DNA of 64,000 nt. Source: DATKIY01 sp963726755 (GTDB lineage: Bacteria; Actinomycetota; Actinomycetes; JAHEKZ01). The stretch's first letter is position 1, and each line of letters starts with the position of its first letter. The DNA is taken from NCBI GenBank assembly GCA_963726755.1, contig CAVSDB010000001.1:1426001-1490000 (forward strand), in the 5' to 3' direction. Below are positions 9,569-19,297 of the stretch, piece by piece. Both the position numbers and the translations under genes were made by a program. The notes under the pieces were generated by a model that did not search any database, had not been told where the DNA came from, and saw nothing but the letters and a program-made list of their open reading frames with translations.

Positions 9569-9577
9569 GTGACCAGG

Positions 9578-11049
9578 TCACGTCCCCATCATCAAGCGAG
9601 CGCGACATGCGAGTTGCAAGGCAAACCGCTGGTCTGGGTCCTTCAGGTCGACGTCCAGCACCTTGCTTGATCTGCGCCATGCGGTAGACGACAGCATTTC
9701 GATGCAGGTGAAGTCGAGCGGCCGCCCGCTGCAGTGATCCTCGTTCGTCGAGGTAGGTGTGAAGAGTCTCTACGTAGGTGGCGGACTTGTCAGGACCGAG
9801 CGCGTCGAGTGGAGCCAGCAGATCCCCCACCGTGTTCGGGCGGTGTCGGTTACCAGCCACTCGGCGAGCATGCGCTGCAGACCGAGGGAGTCGAAGGTGC
9901 CGATGCTGACCGGATCGGGACTGAGTCGCGCGGAGGCTAAAGCGGTGCGGGCTTCTTCCGCGGAGACACGCAGCCCAGTCGCTCCATGTCGAGCGGTTCC
10001 AAGCCCAACCCGGATCTGCACACCGGGGTGAGTCGGGACTGGAGGCGCTCGAGGACGTCGTGCCATGGCCGTTTGTAAGGCTTGCACGGCTACCCGTCGA
10101 GGATCTGACCTCGTTGAATGAACGATGACGATGCTGTCGTCCGGTCGCGTCACGGTCCACACTCCCCGTCCCTCGCGCTGCCACTCGGCGACGAGCGAAA
10201 GGACCTCGTTCTCGGTGTCATCCAGTCGAGGATTGGACCGCCTCGGACGTCAGTCACCGCGCCCACCGCCAGGCGCGCGACGCAGTGCCAGTCATGCACC
10301 GGCAAGTCCGAGTTCCACGCCCGCGCGGAGACAGCTGGGACTTTCGATTGCGACGCCAGCAGACAGTTGGGCAAGCGCGACTGATGCGGTACGAAGCGGC
10401 AGCAACTCCTCGCGTGCCTGCCGAGTCAATGCCAGCGAAAGCTCGGCGGCCGTCAATCGGGCAGCAACGACCGCGACGTCACTGACGTCGTCGGTGTAGA
10501 CCGCGCCGCGTTCGCGTCCGTCAACATCGACCGCAAACTCTCCGGTCTCGCTCGGGTCGTAACGAAGATCGACTGCCATGCGATCGGCCATTTGCGCGAC
10601 GATCGCCGTTTGCGTCACCGATGGGACGACTGCCGAGCCGCCGCGGCCAGTCGGGCCAGCGACTCGCGCGCGCCGCCAGCAACCGCTGCGCCAAGTGAGT
10701 CCAGGAGCACCGCCGGATCGACGTCGTCGGCAACATCGAGCAGCGCCACTCGACCTCGCCGTGCCAACGTCTCAGCAGTGACCGAGCGGCGCGTGGACCG
10801 GCGAAGGACCAGTCCAGCCACCTCGCTCTCCGCGGCACGTCGCACCATCACGTCCAACTGGTAGCCGCCTGCACGCTCAGCGGACGACCGGGTGAAGACC
10901 GCGAGCGCCCCCGGCAGCAGGGCCTCCGTCGTCTCTAGATCTTCGACGAGGGTGACCCGAGTGATGGGGTACGAGTCGTCCGGCAGCACTCGAACGGCGA
11001 CGTACTCGGCAGCGACCCCGGAGAGGAGCGCGTCAAACGAGGTCGCCAT
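9578..11049 (-). CDS. PucR/CdaR-family transcriptional regulator (heavily frameshifted)
   Basis: The N-terminal part (MATSFDALLSGVAAEYVAVRVL) is a PucR-type sensor domain. The C-terminus carries the PucR helix-turn-helix: YVETLHTYLDERGSLQRAA and LHLHRNAVVYRMAQIK, then in a shifted frame LDVDLKDPDQRFALQLACRARL ending at TGA 9578. About five frame changes are needed (near 10615, 10370, 10150, 9830 and 9640). In the last, one extra base in caaggtgc disrupts the family motif. Start ATG 11049 follows a GGAGG about 9 nt upstream. PucR regulators control purine, hydantoin or amino-acid use. Its divergent placement from the hydantoinase/ABC operon makes it the likely regulator of that operon. Confidence 0.78.
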
Positions 11050-11125
11050 CGTCCTGTACCTCCAATACAAAGACGACTCATAAGTCTATATCGCGAGCAC
11101 AAGCCATCGAGTCGCTTTCAGATCC

Positions 11126-11131
11126 TAGGGT
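11126..11131 (+). promoter_or_regulatory. -10 box of a leaderless promoter for the hydantoinase operon
   Basis: TAGGGT lies 7 nt before GTG 11139, which fixes the start of the DUF917 gene at that GTG rather than the GTG at 11130 that overlaps the box. The 89-bp divergent region with the PucR gene would hold any operator. Confidence 0.55.
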
Positions 11132-11138
11132 GACGCCC

Positions 11139-12200
11139 GTGGTCATTGAACTTCAGGACATTCCAGCCCTCGCCAGAGGCTGCGCCGTTCTCGGTACCGG
11201 TGGTGGCGGCGAGACCTACACCGGGGCACTGATCGCCCACCAAGCTCTGTCAGAGCACGGGCCGGTTCCCCTGGTTGGGCTCGACGATCTACCTGGCGAC
11301 GGGATCTTGATGCCCGTCGGCGGGATCGGCGCCCCCTCGGTGAGCATCGAGAAGCTCGGCTCTGGATTCGAAATCGAAGTGCTGCGCGAAGCCGTCGAGC
11401 GCGACACCGGCGGCAGGTCGTCGCGGTGATGTCGAGCGAGATCGGTGGCTCGAACGGTTTGATCCCGCTGGCGTGGGCCGCCTCAAGTGGGCTTCCGCTG
11501 GTCGACGGAGACGAGATCGGTCGGGCGTTCCCCGAGGTCCACATGGGATCGATGAACGTTGCTGGCCTATCCCCCGACCTGATCGTGCTCGCCGACGAGC
11601 GACGCAACGTTGTGACGCTGCGTGCGTCCGATGGCGAGTGGGCCGAGGCATTGGCTCGGTCAGTGTCGGTGGTGTTCGGCGGGGCGGCGGCCATGGCCGA
11701 CTACGTGGCGACCGTGGATCACGTGCGTGGCGCAATCATCGAAGGCTCGGTCTCGCTGGCCTTGCGGATCGGCCGCAGCGTCGAGAACGCTGCCGATCCG
11801 GTTGCCGCCTTGGTCGAAGCGGTGGATGCAGTCAGGCTTATCGAGGGCAAAGTGATTGACGTCGAACGACGCACCGCCGGGGGGTTTGTCAGGGGTAGCG
11901 TTGTTGTGGAGGGGTATGGCGCAGACGTCGGACGTCTGGTTCGCATCGAGATCCAGAACGAGAACCTCGTCGCGATTGAAGACGGTCAGGTGTTGGCGAG
12001 CGTTCCGGACCTGATCACCGTCGTCGACAGCCAGACCGCCGATGCGGTGGCCACCGAAGTGGTTCGCTACGGCCAACGCGTGGTCGTCATCGCGTTCGCC
12101 TGCGCACCCGCTGTGGCGGTCCGAACGCGGAATTGAGATCGCCGGACCTCGCGCGTTCGGCTATGACTTCGACTACACACCGTTGGCAGGTGCGTCGTGA
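11139..12200 (+). CDS. DUF917 protein, (thio)hydantoinase-like (frameshifted)
   Basis: The N-terminus ALARGCAVLGTGGGGETYTG and the later VVAVMSSEIGGSNGLIPLAW and HMGSMNVAGLSPDL are DUF917 signatures, a family that includes S-methyl thiohydantoin desulfurase and hydantoinase-like proteins. One shift near 11415 and one near 12110 are needed. The second restores the conserved C-terminus GIEIAGPRAFGYDFDYTPL, and the reading ends at TGA 12198-12200. Its stop overlaps the GTG of the next gene (GTGA), so the two are coupled. DUF917 usually pairs with a hydantoinase/oxoprolinase A-type protein, exactly as here, and the two probably act on the same cyclic amide. Confidence 0.8.
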
Positions 12201-13764
12201 CCTCCGCCCTCGACCTTCGGCTGGGCATCGACGTCGGCGGCACGCACACCGACGCGGTAATCCTTGACCTCGACAACACCGTGCTGGCCAAGACCAAACA
12301 GACCACAACGCAAGACGTCACGACCGGTATCCGCAACGCCATTGCTGCGGTCGTCAGTCACGAGGGGATCGGCGCCGATCGCATCTCGCACGTCATGCTC
12401 GGTACGACTCATGCCACCAACGCTGTACTCGAGCGTCGTCGCCTCCACCAGGTCGCCGTGCTCCGCGTGGGAAGCCCTTCGTCATTGGCCGTTCGCCCGC
12501 TCTATGGCTGGCCGACTGATCTCGTCGCGGCTGTCGGTGGACACACCTGCATCGTCGGTGGTGGGTTTGAGTACGACGGACGCGAGATCGTGCCGTTCGA
12601 CTCGGTGGCCACCCGCGAGTTCTTCGCCAGTGTCGCCGGGTCGGTCGATGCTGTCGCGGTTACGTCCGTCTTCTCACCAATGTCTTTCGACCACGAACTA
12701 GCCGCAGCCGAGATCGCCCGGCAGGAACTTGGCGAGAATGTCGTGCTCTCGCTCAGCCACGAGGTCGGCACGCTTGGCCTGCTGCCGCGTGAGAACGCGA
12801 CAGTCCTCAATGCCGCCCTCACCGGAGTGGCTCGTGAGGTGGCCGACTGCACTCACCGAGGCGCTCGACAACCACAACATCGACGCGGCGGTGTTCTTCG
12901 CGCAGAACGACGGCACGTTGATGGCGCTTGACTACGCCGTGAGATTCCCGATCCTGACCATCGGCTCGGGACCATCGAACTCGATTCGTGGAGCGGCGTT
13001 CCTCACCGGACTCAGCGACGCGTTGGTCGCCGACGTCGGTGGCACGTCCACCGACTTCGGCATGTTGGTGGGTGGGTTCCCGCGGGAGTCGGCGGCCGCG
13101 GTCGACATCGGCGGGGTCCAGACGAACTTCCGGATGCCCGACGTCCTGGCCATTGCGTTGGGTGGTGGAACCGTGGTTCGCGAGTCAGCGGACGCAGGTC
13201 ACTCTCGGACCGGACAGTGTGGGATATCGGCTCCCCGAGCAGGCACTGGTCTTCGGCGGAACCACCCCGACAATTACCGACGCGGCGGCAGTGTCTGGTC
13301 GAGCCGACATTGGCAACCAGCCGGTCGACGCCAAGCACCACGACGACGCTTGGGAGAGCCATGGACCTGGTTGACGAGCAGATTGCCGATGCGGTCGACC
13401 GAATGAAGGTGGGTCGAGGAGACATCCCCATGATCGTCGTCGGTGGTGGTTCGGTCTTGGTTGCGGACTCGGTGCCTGGGGTGTCCAAAGTGCTCAGGCC
13501 AGATCACTTCGACGTCGCCAATGCCATCGGCGCGGCCATTGCCCAAGTGAGCGGCCGTTGGGACGAGGTGGTCTCCCTGGCCGGCGGCCGAACCGAGGCG
13601 CATCAACGCCGCTAGTCAGCAGGCACGGTCACGGGCGATTCAGGCCGGAGCGGACCCAGAACACATTGAGATCGTCGAGATAGACGAGATCCCACTTGGC
13701 ATACCTCACCGAGCCGGTTGCGCGCCTCAGCGTCAAAGCTGTTGGCCCACTTGGTCGATTCTAA
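12197..13764 (+). CDS. Hydantoinase/oxoprolinase family protein (HyuA-like, frameshifted)
   Basis: The N-terminus LRLGIDVGGTHTDAVILD is the actin-like ATP-binding start of the hydantoinase/5-oxoprolinase A family. Next come VMLGTTHATNAVLERR and SHEVGTLGLLPRENATVLNAAL. In shifted frames come IDAAVFFAQNDGTLM, LTIGSGPSNSIRGAAFL, VADVGGTSTDFG and IPMIVVGGGSVLV. The C-terminus, restored by removing one G near 13694, reads AYLTEPVARLSVKAVGPL and stops at TAA 13762. About five indels interrupt it, with no other stops. The family uses ATP to open cyclic amides such as hydantoins or 5-oxoproline. No HyuB subunit is present; DUF917 is its apparent partner. Confidence 0.8.
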
Positions 13765-13773
13765 GGAGAGCAC

Positions 13774-15363
13774 ATGATCCGTACCCGATTCGCTGTCGCG
13801 GGGCTGGTCGCAGCCGGGTTGTTGCTCACCGCATGCACGGGCAAGGCACCTGCCGGGGGTGCATCCTCGGCGGCAGCTGGTGGCACGTTCACCTATGCGA
13901 ACAACCTTGAGGTGATGATCAGTTGGGATCCGGCGACGGACTACTCCAACGAGGGCATCGCCATGAACAACATGTACGAGCAGCTGACCAGATACGACAT
14001 CACGACCAAGAAGGTCGTTCCGCTGCTCGCCAAGTCATGGACGCACAGCGGCGACGGACTCACGTGGACCTTCACGCTGCAGGACGGTGTCAACTTCAGC
14101 GACGGGAACCCCCTCACCGCAAAGGCGGCGAAGGCTGCGCTCGATCGCACGATCGAAGCTAGCCGGTGGCGCCTCGTACGAATGGGACGCGGTGAAGAGC
14201 ATCTCGGCACCGAACCCGACCACCTTGGTCTTCTCACTCAAGTACGCGGCTCCACTCGATCTCATCGCGTCGTCGGCGTACGGCGCTTTCATCTACGACA
14301 CCAAAGCCACGTCGGGCGATCTCGCCAAGTGGTTCGAAGCTGGCCACGCGGCTGGCACCGGACCGTACGTCGTTGACTCGTGGAAGAAGGGACAAGAGAT
14401 CGAGCTGCGGCTGTCCGCCAATACCGACTACTGGCGCGGATGGGACGGCGATCACTTCCAGCAGGTGGTGTTCCGCGTCGTGCCTGAGGAGACAACTGCC
14501 GCACAGCTTCTGCAAAGCGGTGAAGTGAACTTCGTACCGCAACTGTCACCGTCGCTGTTCAAGTCCGTCGAGTCGTCGCCCGGCGTGCAGACCTCAACTC
14601 GATCGTCCTTCGAGAACATCTTGGCGATGCTCAACACGGCGAGCGGTCCCCTCGCCGACGAGAAGGTGCGGCGAGCCGTGCAAGAGGCGATCGACTACGA
14701 CGGGATTGTCACCGCTGAGAAGGGTGCCTTGATCAAGGCCAACGGAGTTATCCCGGACGGACTGCTCGGCTTCGATCCGAACCTCACACCGACGTATGAC
14801 CCGACTGACGCACAGAAACTTCTCACCGAAGCGGGATACGGACCGGGGGGAATCCCCTGCGCTCACTTTGACCTACGCGTCTGGCACTCCCCAACTCGAG
14901 ACCATCGTCACGTTACTTAAGTCGAACCTGGCCAAGGTTGGCGTAACCTCGAAGGCGAAGGCGCTCGCGTGGAACACGCAGTGGTCGTTGGCGAAGTCAG
15001 CAGATCCCGGCCAAACGGCAGGACATCTTCTTGTTCTACTGGTACCCGGACTACGCCGACCCGTTCTCGTGGTTCATCAACCTCTACCACTCGGCGGATC
15101 CGCCCTTCTTCAACCTGTCGTACTGGGATGACCCGTCAGTAGATAAGACCATCGACGGACTCCAGGCACTGACCGCAACCGATCCTGCGGCAGCCGCCAC
15201 GTCCTACCAGGAGCTGCAACAGACGATCTCGGACCAGGCGATCTCGCCAGTCTTGGGCGTCGTCAACCAACGACAGGCGTTCAGTTCGTCGATCGGTGGC
15301 TACGTGGACAACCCGTCGTACGCAAACGTCGTCTTCGTCTACGACCTCACTCCTCAAGGCTGA
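13774..15363 (+). CDS. ABC transporter substrate-binding lipoprotein, family 5 (DppA/OppA-like, frameshifted)
   Basis: A signal peptide with lipobox LLTAC (Cys about residue 22) starts at ATG 13774, preceded by GGAGAG overlapping the previous stop. Family-5 solute-binding signatures include WDPATDYSNEGIAMNNMYEQL, LAKSWTHSGDGLTWTFTLQDG and YVVDSWKKGQEIELRLSAN, and the closing YWYPDYADPFSWFINLYHS. At least three frame changes are needed (near 14160, 14860 and 15010). It would capture the substrate outside the membrane for the following permeases. The linked hydantoinase genes suggest the ligand is a hydantoin-like or modified-amino-acid compound rather than an ordinary peptide; this is inference. 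Confidence 0.85.
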
Positions 15364-15380
15364 GCGAACGAACCGCGGCC

Positions 15381-16394
15381 ATGACCGACTACGTCCTGCG
15401 ACGACTCGCCCAAGCCCTGGCGGTCGTGGTCGGCGTGGTCGTCCTTACCTTCGTCATCGCTCGACTCATCCCCGGTGACCCAGCCGTCGCGTACGCAGGA
15501 CCACGCGCAACGCCACAGGAACTGGCGGCCGCCCGCGAGCAGTTCGGTCTAGACCAACCGGCCTTCCGTCAGTTCATGTCGTACGTGAGCGGCGTTCTTC
15601 GAGGGGACTGGGGAATTTCGCTGCACACCAAGCAGCCAGTGCTCACCGACCTATTGCACGTCGTGCCTGTCACGCTTGTGCTTGGTCGGCTGCGCGATCG
15701 TGCTGGCGGTGATTCTCGGTATCCCCTTGGAGTCATCGCGGCGAGGTCGCAGGGTCGGATCGGCGATCTCGCGGTAAAGGTCATCGCGATCTTGTCGGTG
15801 TCCATGCCGATTTTCTGGTTCGCGATCCTGCTGCAGATGCTGTTCTTCTCTCGACTGGGCTGGCTCCCGTCGCCGGACAGTACGACCCCGTCTCTCGACA
15901 CGACGAGCCCGCTATACACCGTGATCAACGTGCCGGTTGTTGACGCATTGCTCACCGGAAACTGGCCGGTGTTCACCAGTGCAGCGTCGCACCTGGTCCT
16001 ACCCGTGATCGCCATCGCGGCGTACCCGCTCGGCGCGGTGGCGATGGTTACGCGCGCCTCGCTACTGGACAACCTCGGCGAGGAGCACATCCGCATGGTT
16101 CGTGGTCTCGGGTTCCCCGAGAGATCTGTGATGGGTCGGTTCGCGATGCGACCGTCGTTGAACCCGGTGGTGTCGTTGCTCGCCTTGGTATTCGCGTACT
16201 CGTTGACCAACAGCTTTATTGTGGAGTCAATCTTCGACATGCCAGGGTTGGGCAGTTACGCGATCAAGTCCATCGAGTCGTTGGACATCCCGGCGATTCT
16301 TGGCGTCACCCTTCTGGTGGCGCTGATCTATGTCTTCCTCAACCTGCTGGTCGACTTGGCACAGGCTGTCATTGATCCTCGGGTGCGCGCATGA
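15381..16394 (+). CDS. ABC transporter permease, DppB type
   Basis: MTDYVLRRLAQALAVVVGVV is the typical first helix of DppB/OppB permeases. GDPAVAYAGPRATPQELAAARE is the usual first periplasmic loop. The EAA-type cytoplasmic loop follows near residues 230-250 (HIRMVRGLGFPERSVMGRFAMR). Between about 15687 and 15728 the direct reading is scrambled, but one extra G (ttggtcgg) and one missing C (a C run before ttggagtc) restore VLVGCAIVLAVILGIPLGVI, a normal helix. These compensating indels argue for base-calling errors. The stop overlaps the next permease start (ATGA). Confidence 0.87.
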   Translation: MTDYVLRRLAQALAVVVGVVVLTFVIARLIPGDPAVAYAGPRATPQELAAAREQFGLDQPAFRQFMSYVSGVLRGDWGISLHTKQPVLTDLLHVVPVTLVLGRLRDRAGGDSRYPLGVIAARSQGRIGDLAVKVIAILSVSMPIFWFAILLQMLFFSRLGWLPSPDSTTPSLDTTSPLYTVINVPVVDALLTGNWPVFTSAASHLVLPVIAIAAYPLGAVAMVTRASLLDNLGEEHIRMVRGLGFPERSVMGRFAMRPSLNPVVSLLALVFAYSLTNSFIVESIFDMPGLGSYAIKSIESLDIPAILGVTLLVALIYVFLNLLVDLAQAVIDPRVRA

Positions 16395-17283
16395 GCACCG
16401 TCGTCGACGACAGTCGTCGCGACGCAGGCAGCGGTCGTGCTGCGGCGTGGATGGGGATTGGCTTCGGAGTTACCCACTGCTCGGCTTCGGTTCGCTTGTC
16501 GCGTTCGTCATCGTGCTCATGGCGATTCTCGCGCCATGGATAACGCCCTACCCAGCAGGATGCTGGGTCGGCCACGAACCCGGCTGCTCGCTACTACCTC
16601 CGAGCGGCCAGCACTGGTTCGGCACCGATCAGGTGGGCCGCGACATCTACACCCGCGTCGTCTACGGCGCTCGGCTGTCGCTAGGCACTGCAATCTTCGT
16701 GCTGGTGTTCGCGGCGATCGTCGGTCTTGCCATCGGCCTGGTCGCTGGCTTCACAGGTGGTTGGCTCGACTCGGTACTCATGCGGATTACCGACGTCTTC
16801 TTGGCGTTCCCCGCGCTGTTGCTTGCCGTTGCGCTGGCTGCAGTTCTTAGTCCCAGCGGATGGCACGCCGCCATAGCGATCGCGATCACGTGGTGGCCTT
16901 GGTACGCGCGGCTGTCTCGCGGTCAAGCTGCCTCGATTCGCAACCAGGGGTACTCGGACGCCGCCCGAGTACTGGGCGCAAGTCGACTGCGACAGATTGT
17001 TCGACACGTCTTACCCAACGCGTCGACTCCGGTCTTCGTGCAGATGTCGTTGGATGCGTCCGGCATCATTTTGACGGCAGCAACACTCTCCTACCTCGGA
17101 CTTGGCACGCAGGATCCGACACCGGAGTGGGGTCTCATGGTCAGTCAGGGGCAGTCACTGGCCACGACTGCTTGGTGGGTCGTCACGTTCCCAGGTCTGG
17201 CCATCTTGGTGTCCGCAGTTGCCTTCAATTTCATCGGCGATGGCCTCCAGACTGCACTCGACCCCAAACGGGGGCAACGATGA
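16391..17283 (+). CDS. ABC transporter permease, DppC type (N-terminal frameshift)
   Basis: Translation from ATG 16391, which overlaps the DppB stop, begins MSTVVDDSRRDAGSGRAAAW and must shift frame near 16450 to join YPLLGFGSLVAFVIVLMAI. The rest is a clean DppC-like permease: HWFGTDQVGRDIYTRVVYGA, the EAA loop DAARVLGASRLRQIVRHVLPN, and the C-terminal VAFNFIGDGLQTALDPK. It forms the membrane channel with DppB. The stop overlaps the next gene by ATGA. Confidence 0.87.
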
Positions 17284-18050
17284 TGCAGGTGCGGGACCTG
17301 ACCGTCCGGTACGGCGAGCGCGTCGTTGCACACATCGGCGAACTCGATCTTGCGCCCGGTTCCATCACTGGCATTGCGGGTGAATCAGGATCGGGTAAGT
17401 CGCAAACTGCGCTCGCGATTATGGGACTCGGTCGGTACTCCGGAGCCGACGTCAGCGGCAGTGTTCGGTTGGACGACCTCGAACTCACCACGCTTAGCTC
17501 TCGCGCCTGGCGACGATCCGTGGCCGTCGCCTGGCGATGATTATGCAGAGTCCGCGCGCGGCACTGAACCCCACGCTGCGCTTGGGGCGTTGTTTGGCCG
17601 GACACTGAGGCTCCACGGGGTGAGTCGCGCAGACATCAGTGACCGGATGACCGACGCCCTCGTGAGGTGGTCCTCGACCCCGCGATCCTGGATCGATACC
17701 CACATCAGATCTCCGGGGGACAGGCTCAGCGGTTCGCCGATCGCAGTGGTGTCCGCACTGCGGGCGGAATTCGTGATTGCCGACGAGCCAACGAGCGCAC
17801 TCGACGTCACGGTTCAGGCAGAGGTAATCGAAGTTCTCCGTGAGTTGCGGGATCGTCACGGCACGGGCTTGCTCTTCATTTCGCACGACTTGGCTGTTAT
17901 CAGTGAACTCGCCGACCGAATCGTCGTTATGCGCAAGGTGAAGTCGTCGAAAGTGGAACTACTTCCGAAGTGCTTGGCTCGCCGACCCACGAGTACACCC
18001 GACAGTTGCTCGCCGCCGTGCCCCGCATCGGCCAAGGGAGCACACCGTGA
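17280..18050 (+). CDS. ABC transporter ATP-binding protein, DppD type (heavily frameshifted)
   Basis: The start MMQVRDLTVRYGERV leads to Walker A GIAGESGSGKSQTAL. Shifted frames then give MIMQSPRAALNPTLRLG (Q-loop region), ILDRYPHQISGGQAQR (ABC signature), EFVIADEPTSALDVT (Walker B and D-loop) and LLFISHDLAVISELADRIVVM (switch histidine). A final frame gives SPTHEYTRQLLAAVPRIGQ, ending at TGA 18048-18050. At least four indels break it, but every catalytic element is present in order. The stop overlaps the next gene's GTG. It would supply ATP hydrolysis for the importer together with the next protein. Confidence 0.8.
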
Positions 18051-19025
18051 CGGCGTTACTCGAAGTTGCGAACCTGCAGCTGGCGTATGGCGCGACGACG
18101 GTGGTCGATGACGTCGACTTTACGGTGGCAGAAGGTCCGTACGGAGTCGGCATCATTGGCGAGTCAGGTTCAGGCAAGACGACCATCGCCAGGGCACTGC
18201 TTCGGCTGCACCCGGTCGCTAGTGGGACGGTGCGAGTTCTCCGGCAACGATGCTTTGAACCTACGCGGGCAGTGCGTTCAAGAGCGTTTCGGCGTGACGT
18301 CCAAATGGTCTTCCAGGACGGCGACGGTGCTCTCGATCCACGAATGTCGGTGCTTGGCGACGGTTTCCGAACCGATGGCGATTCACCGCACGGTCGCTCG
18401 AGCGCAGCGGCGATCAAAAGTTGCTGCGTTGCTTGAGGAAGTTGGTCTTCCGCCGGAAGTGATCGATCGGTATCCGCACCAATTATCCGGAGGCCAGCGT
18501 CAGCGAGTTGTGATAGCGCGCGCCTTAGTACTGGAGCCGAAACTACTGGTCCTCGACGAGCCAACAAGTGCGTTAGACGTCACCGTGCAAGATCTGGTGC
18601 TCAAGTTGATCGAACGATTGCGTGAGGAACGGGGTTTGGCGTACCTGCTGATCTCTCACAACCTTGCCGTGGTCGATCGGTTGTGTGAGACAAGCGTTGT
18701 GCTCTATCGGGGTCGCGTCATGGAACGTGGCTCCACCAGACAACTGCTGTCCGAACCCCTTCACCCCTACACGCGCGCATTGCGGGCCGCCGTCCCAGAG
18801 ATCGGGGTTCAACGACCGCCCCTCACCAGGATTGTCGCGTTGCCCGGGGGGGCGAGCGTGGCGTCAACCGGCTGCGTCTACGCCAGCAGGTGCCCCCTGG
18901 CCGTCGACCGATGTGATTCCGAAGTCCCTGCGCTACGGCTGCTGCGTGATCGGGAGGTCGCTTGCCATAGGGCCGAAGAGACCACCGATGTATTGCCCAC
19001 GACCGCGCCGCTGCCGTCGATCTAG
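18047..19025 (+). CDS. ABC transporter ATP-binding protein, DppF type (frameshifted)
   Basis: GTG 18047 opens MTALLEVANLQLAYGATTVV, with Walker A GIIGESGSGKTTIARALL, and MVFQDGDGALDPRMSV at the Q-loop. After a shift near 18360 the frame continues with IDRYPHQLSGGQRQRVVIAR (signature), LLVLDEPTSALDVTVQ (Walker B) and LLISHNLAVVDRLCE. The oligopeptide-transporter C-terminal domain follows with cysteines in CVYASRCPLAVDRCD. There is at least one further disturbance near 18240. It forms the second nucleotide-binding subunit of the importer and is the last gene of the operon. Its end converges with a small reverse-strand gene. Confidence 0.83.
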
Positions 19026-19269
19026 GCCCAGCTGTCAGCCTGTGACCTTGAACGTCCCTTTACGAGGTATGAGATCGCGACCGACAAGAAAGAGACCATC
19101 GCTCCGACCAGGAGAGCAACCGGAATCAGCAGCGTGAGTCAGTAGCTAGCGCCTGCGAAAGAACGCCGGTATCCGAGCGGTTGTCCGGCACGTATCCATC
19201 AGTTGCAGAACCACCGGGTGTCCAAGCGCAGGGGGAAGTTTCAGTTCCACACGACGGGCACGGTCGCAT
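19022..19269 (-). CDS. Small zinc-ribbon plus single-TM protein (frameshifted)
   Basis: The reverse strand from ATG 19269 encodes MRPCPSCGTE, half of a zinc ribbon like that opening the cyclase at 9556, then a polar stretch. After a one-base shift near 19150 it encodes LTLLIPVALLVGAMVSFLSV, a membrane helix, then a basic tail ending SWA at TAG 19022-19024. The helix makes this a plausible small zinc-ribbon membrane protein of about 80 residues. A leaderless -10 box stands 6 nt upstream. Only two clear Cys of the ribbon are visible, so it may be degenerate. I assign no function. Confidence 0.5.
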
Positions 19270-19275
19270 TTGCCG

Positions 19276-19285
19276 ATACTAGGGT
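19276..19285. promoter_or_regulatory. Overlapping divergent -10 boxes
   Basis: On the minus strand TAGTAT (19276-19281) is 6 nt from ATG 19269. On the plus strand TAGGGT (19280-19285) is 12 nt from ATG 19298, with AAGGA at 19288-19292 as ribosome binding site. The two boxes share bases, so the two promoters should compete. Confidence 0.5.
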
Positions 19286-19297
19286 TTAAGGACACCG

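Noticed and set aside
11139..19025. Programmed frameshifting in the ABC operon
   Set aside because: The shifts occur in every gene at different sites, with no slippery heptamer or downstream structure in common, and some compensate each other; error or decay explains them better.
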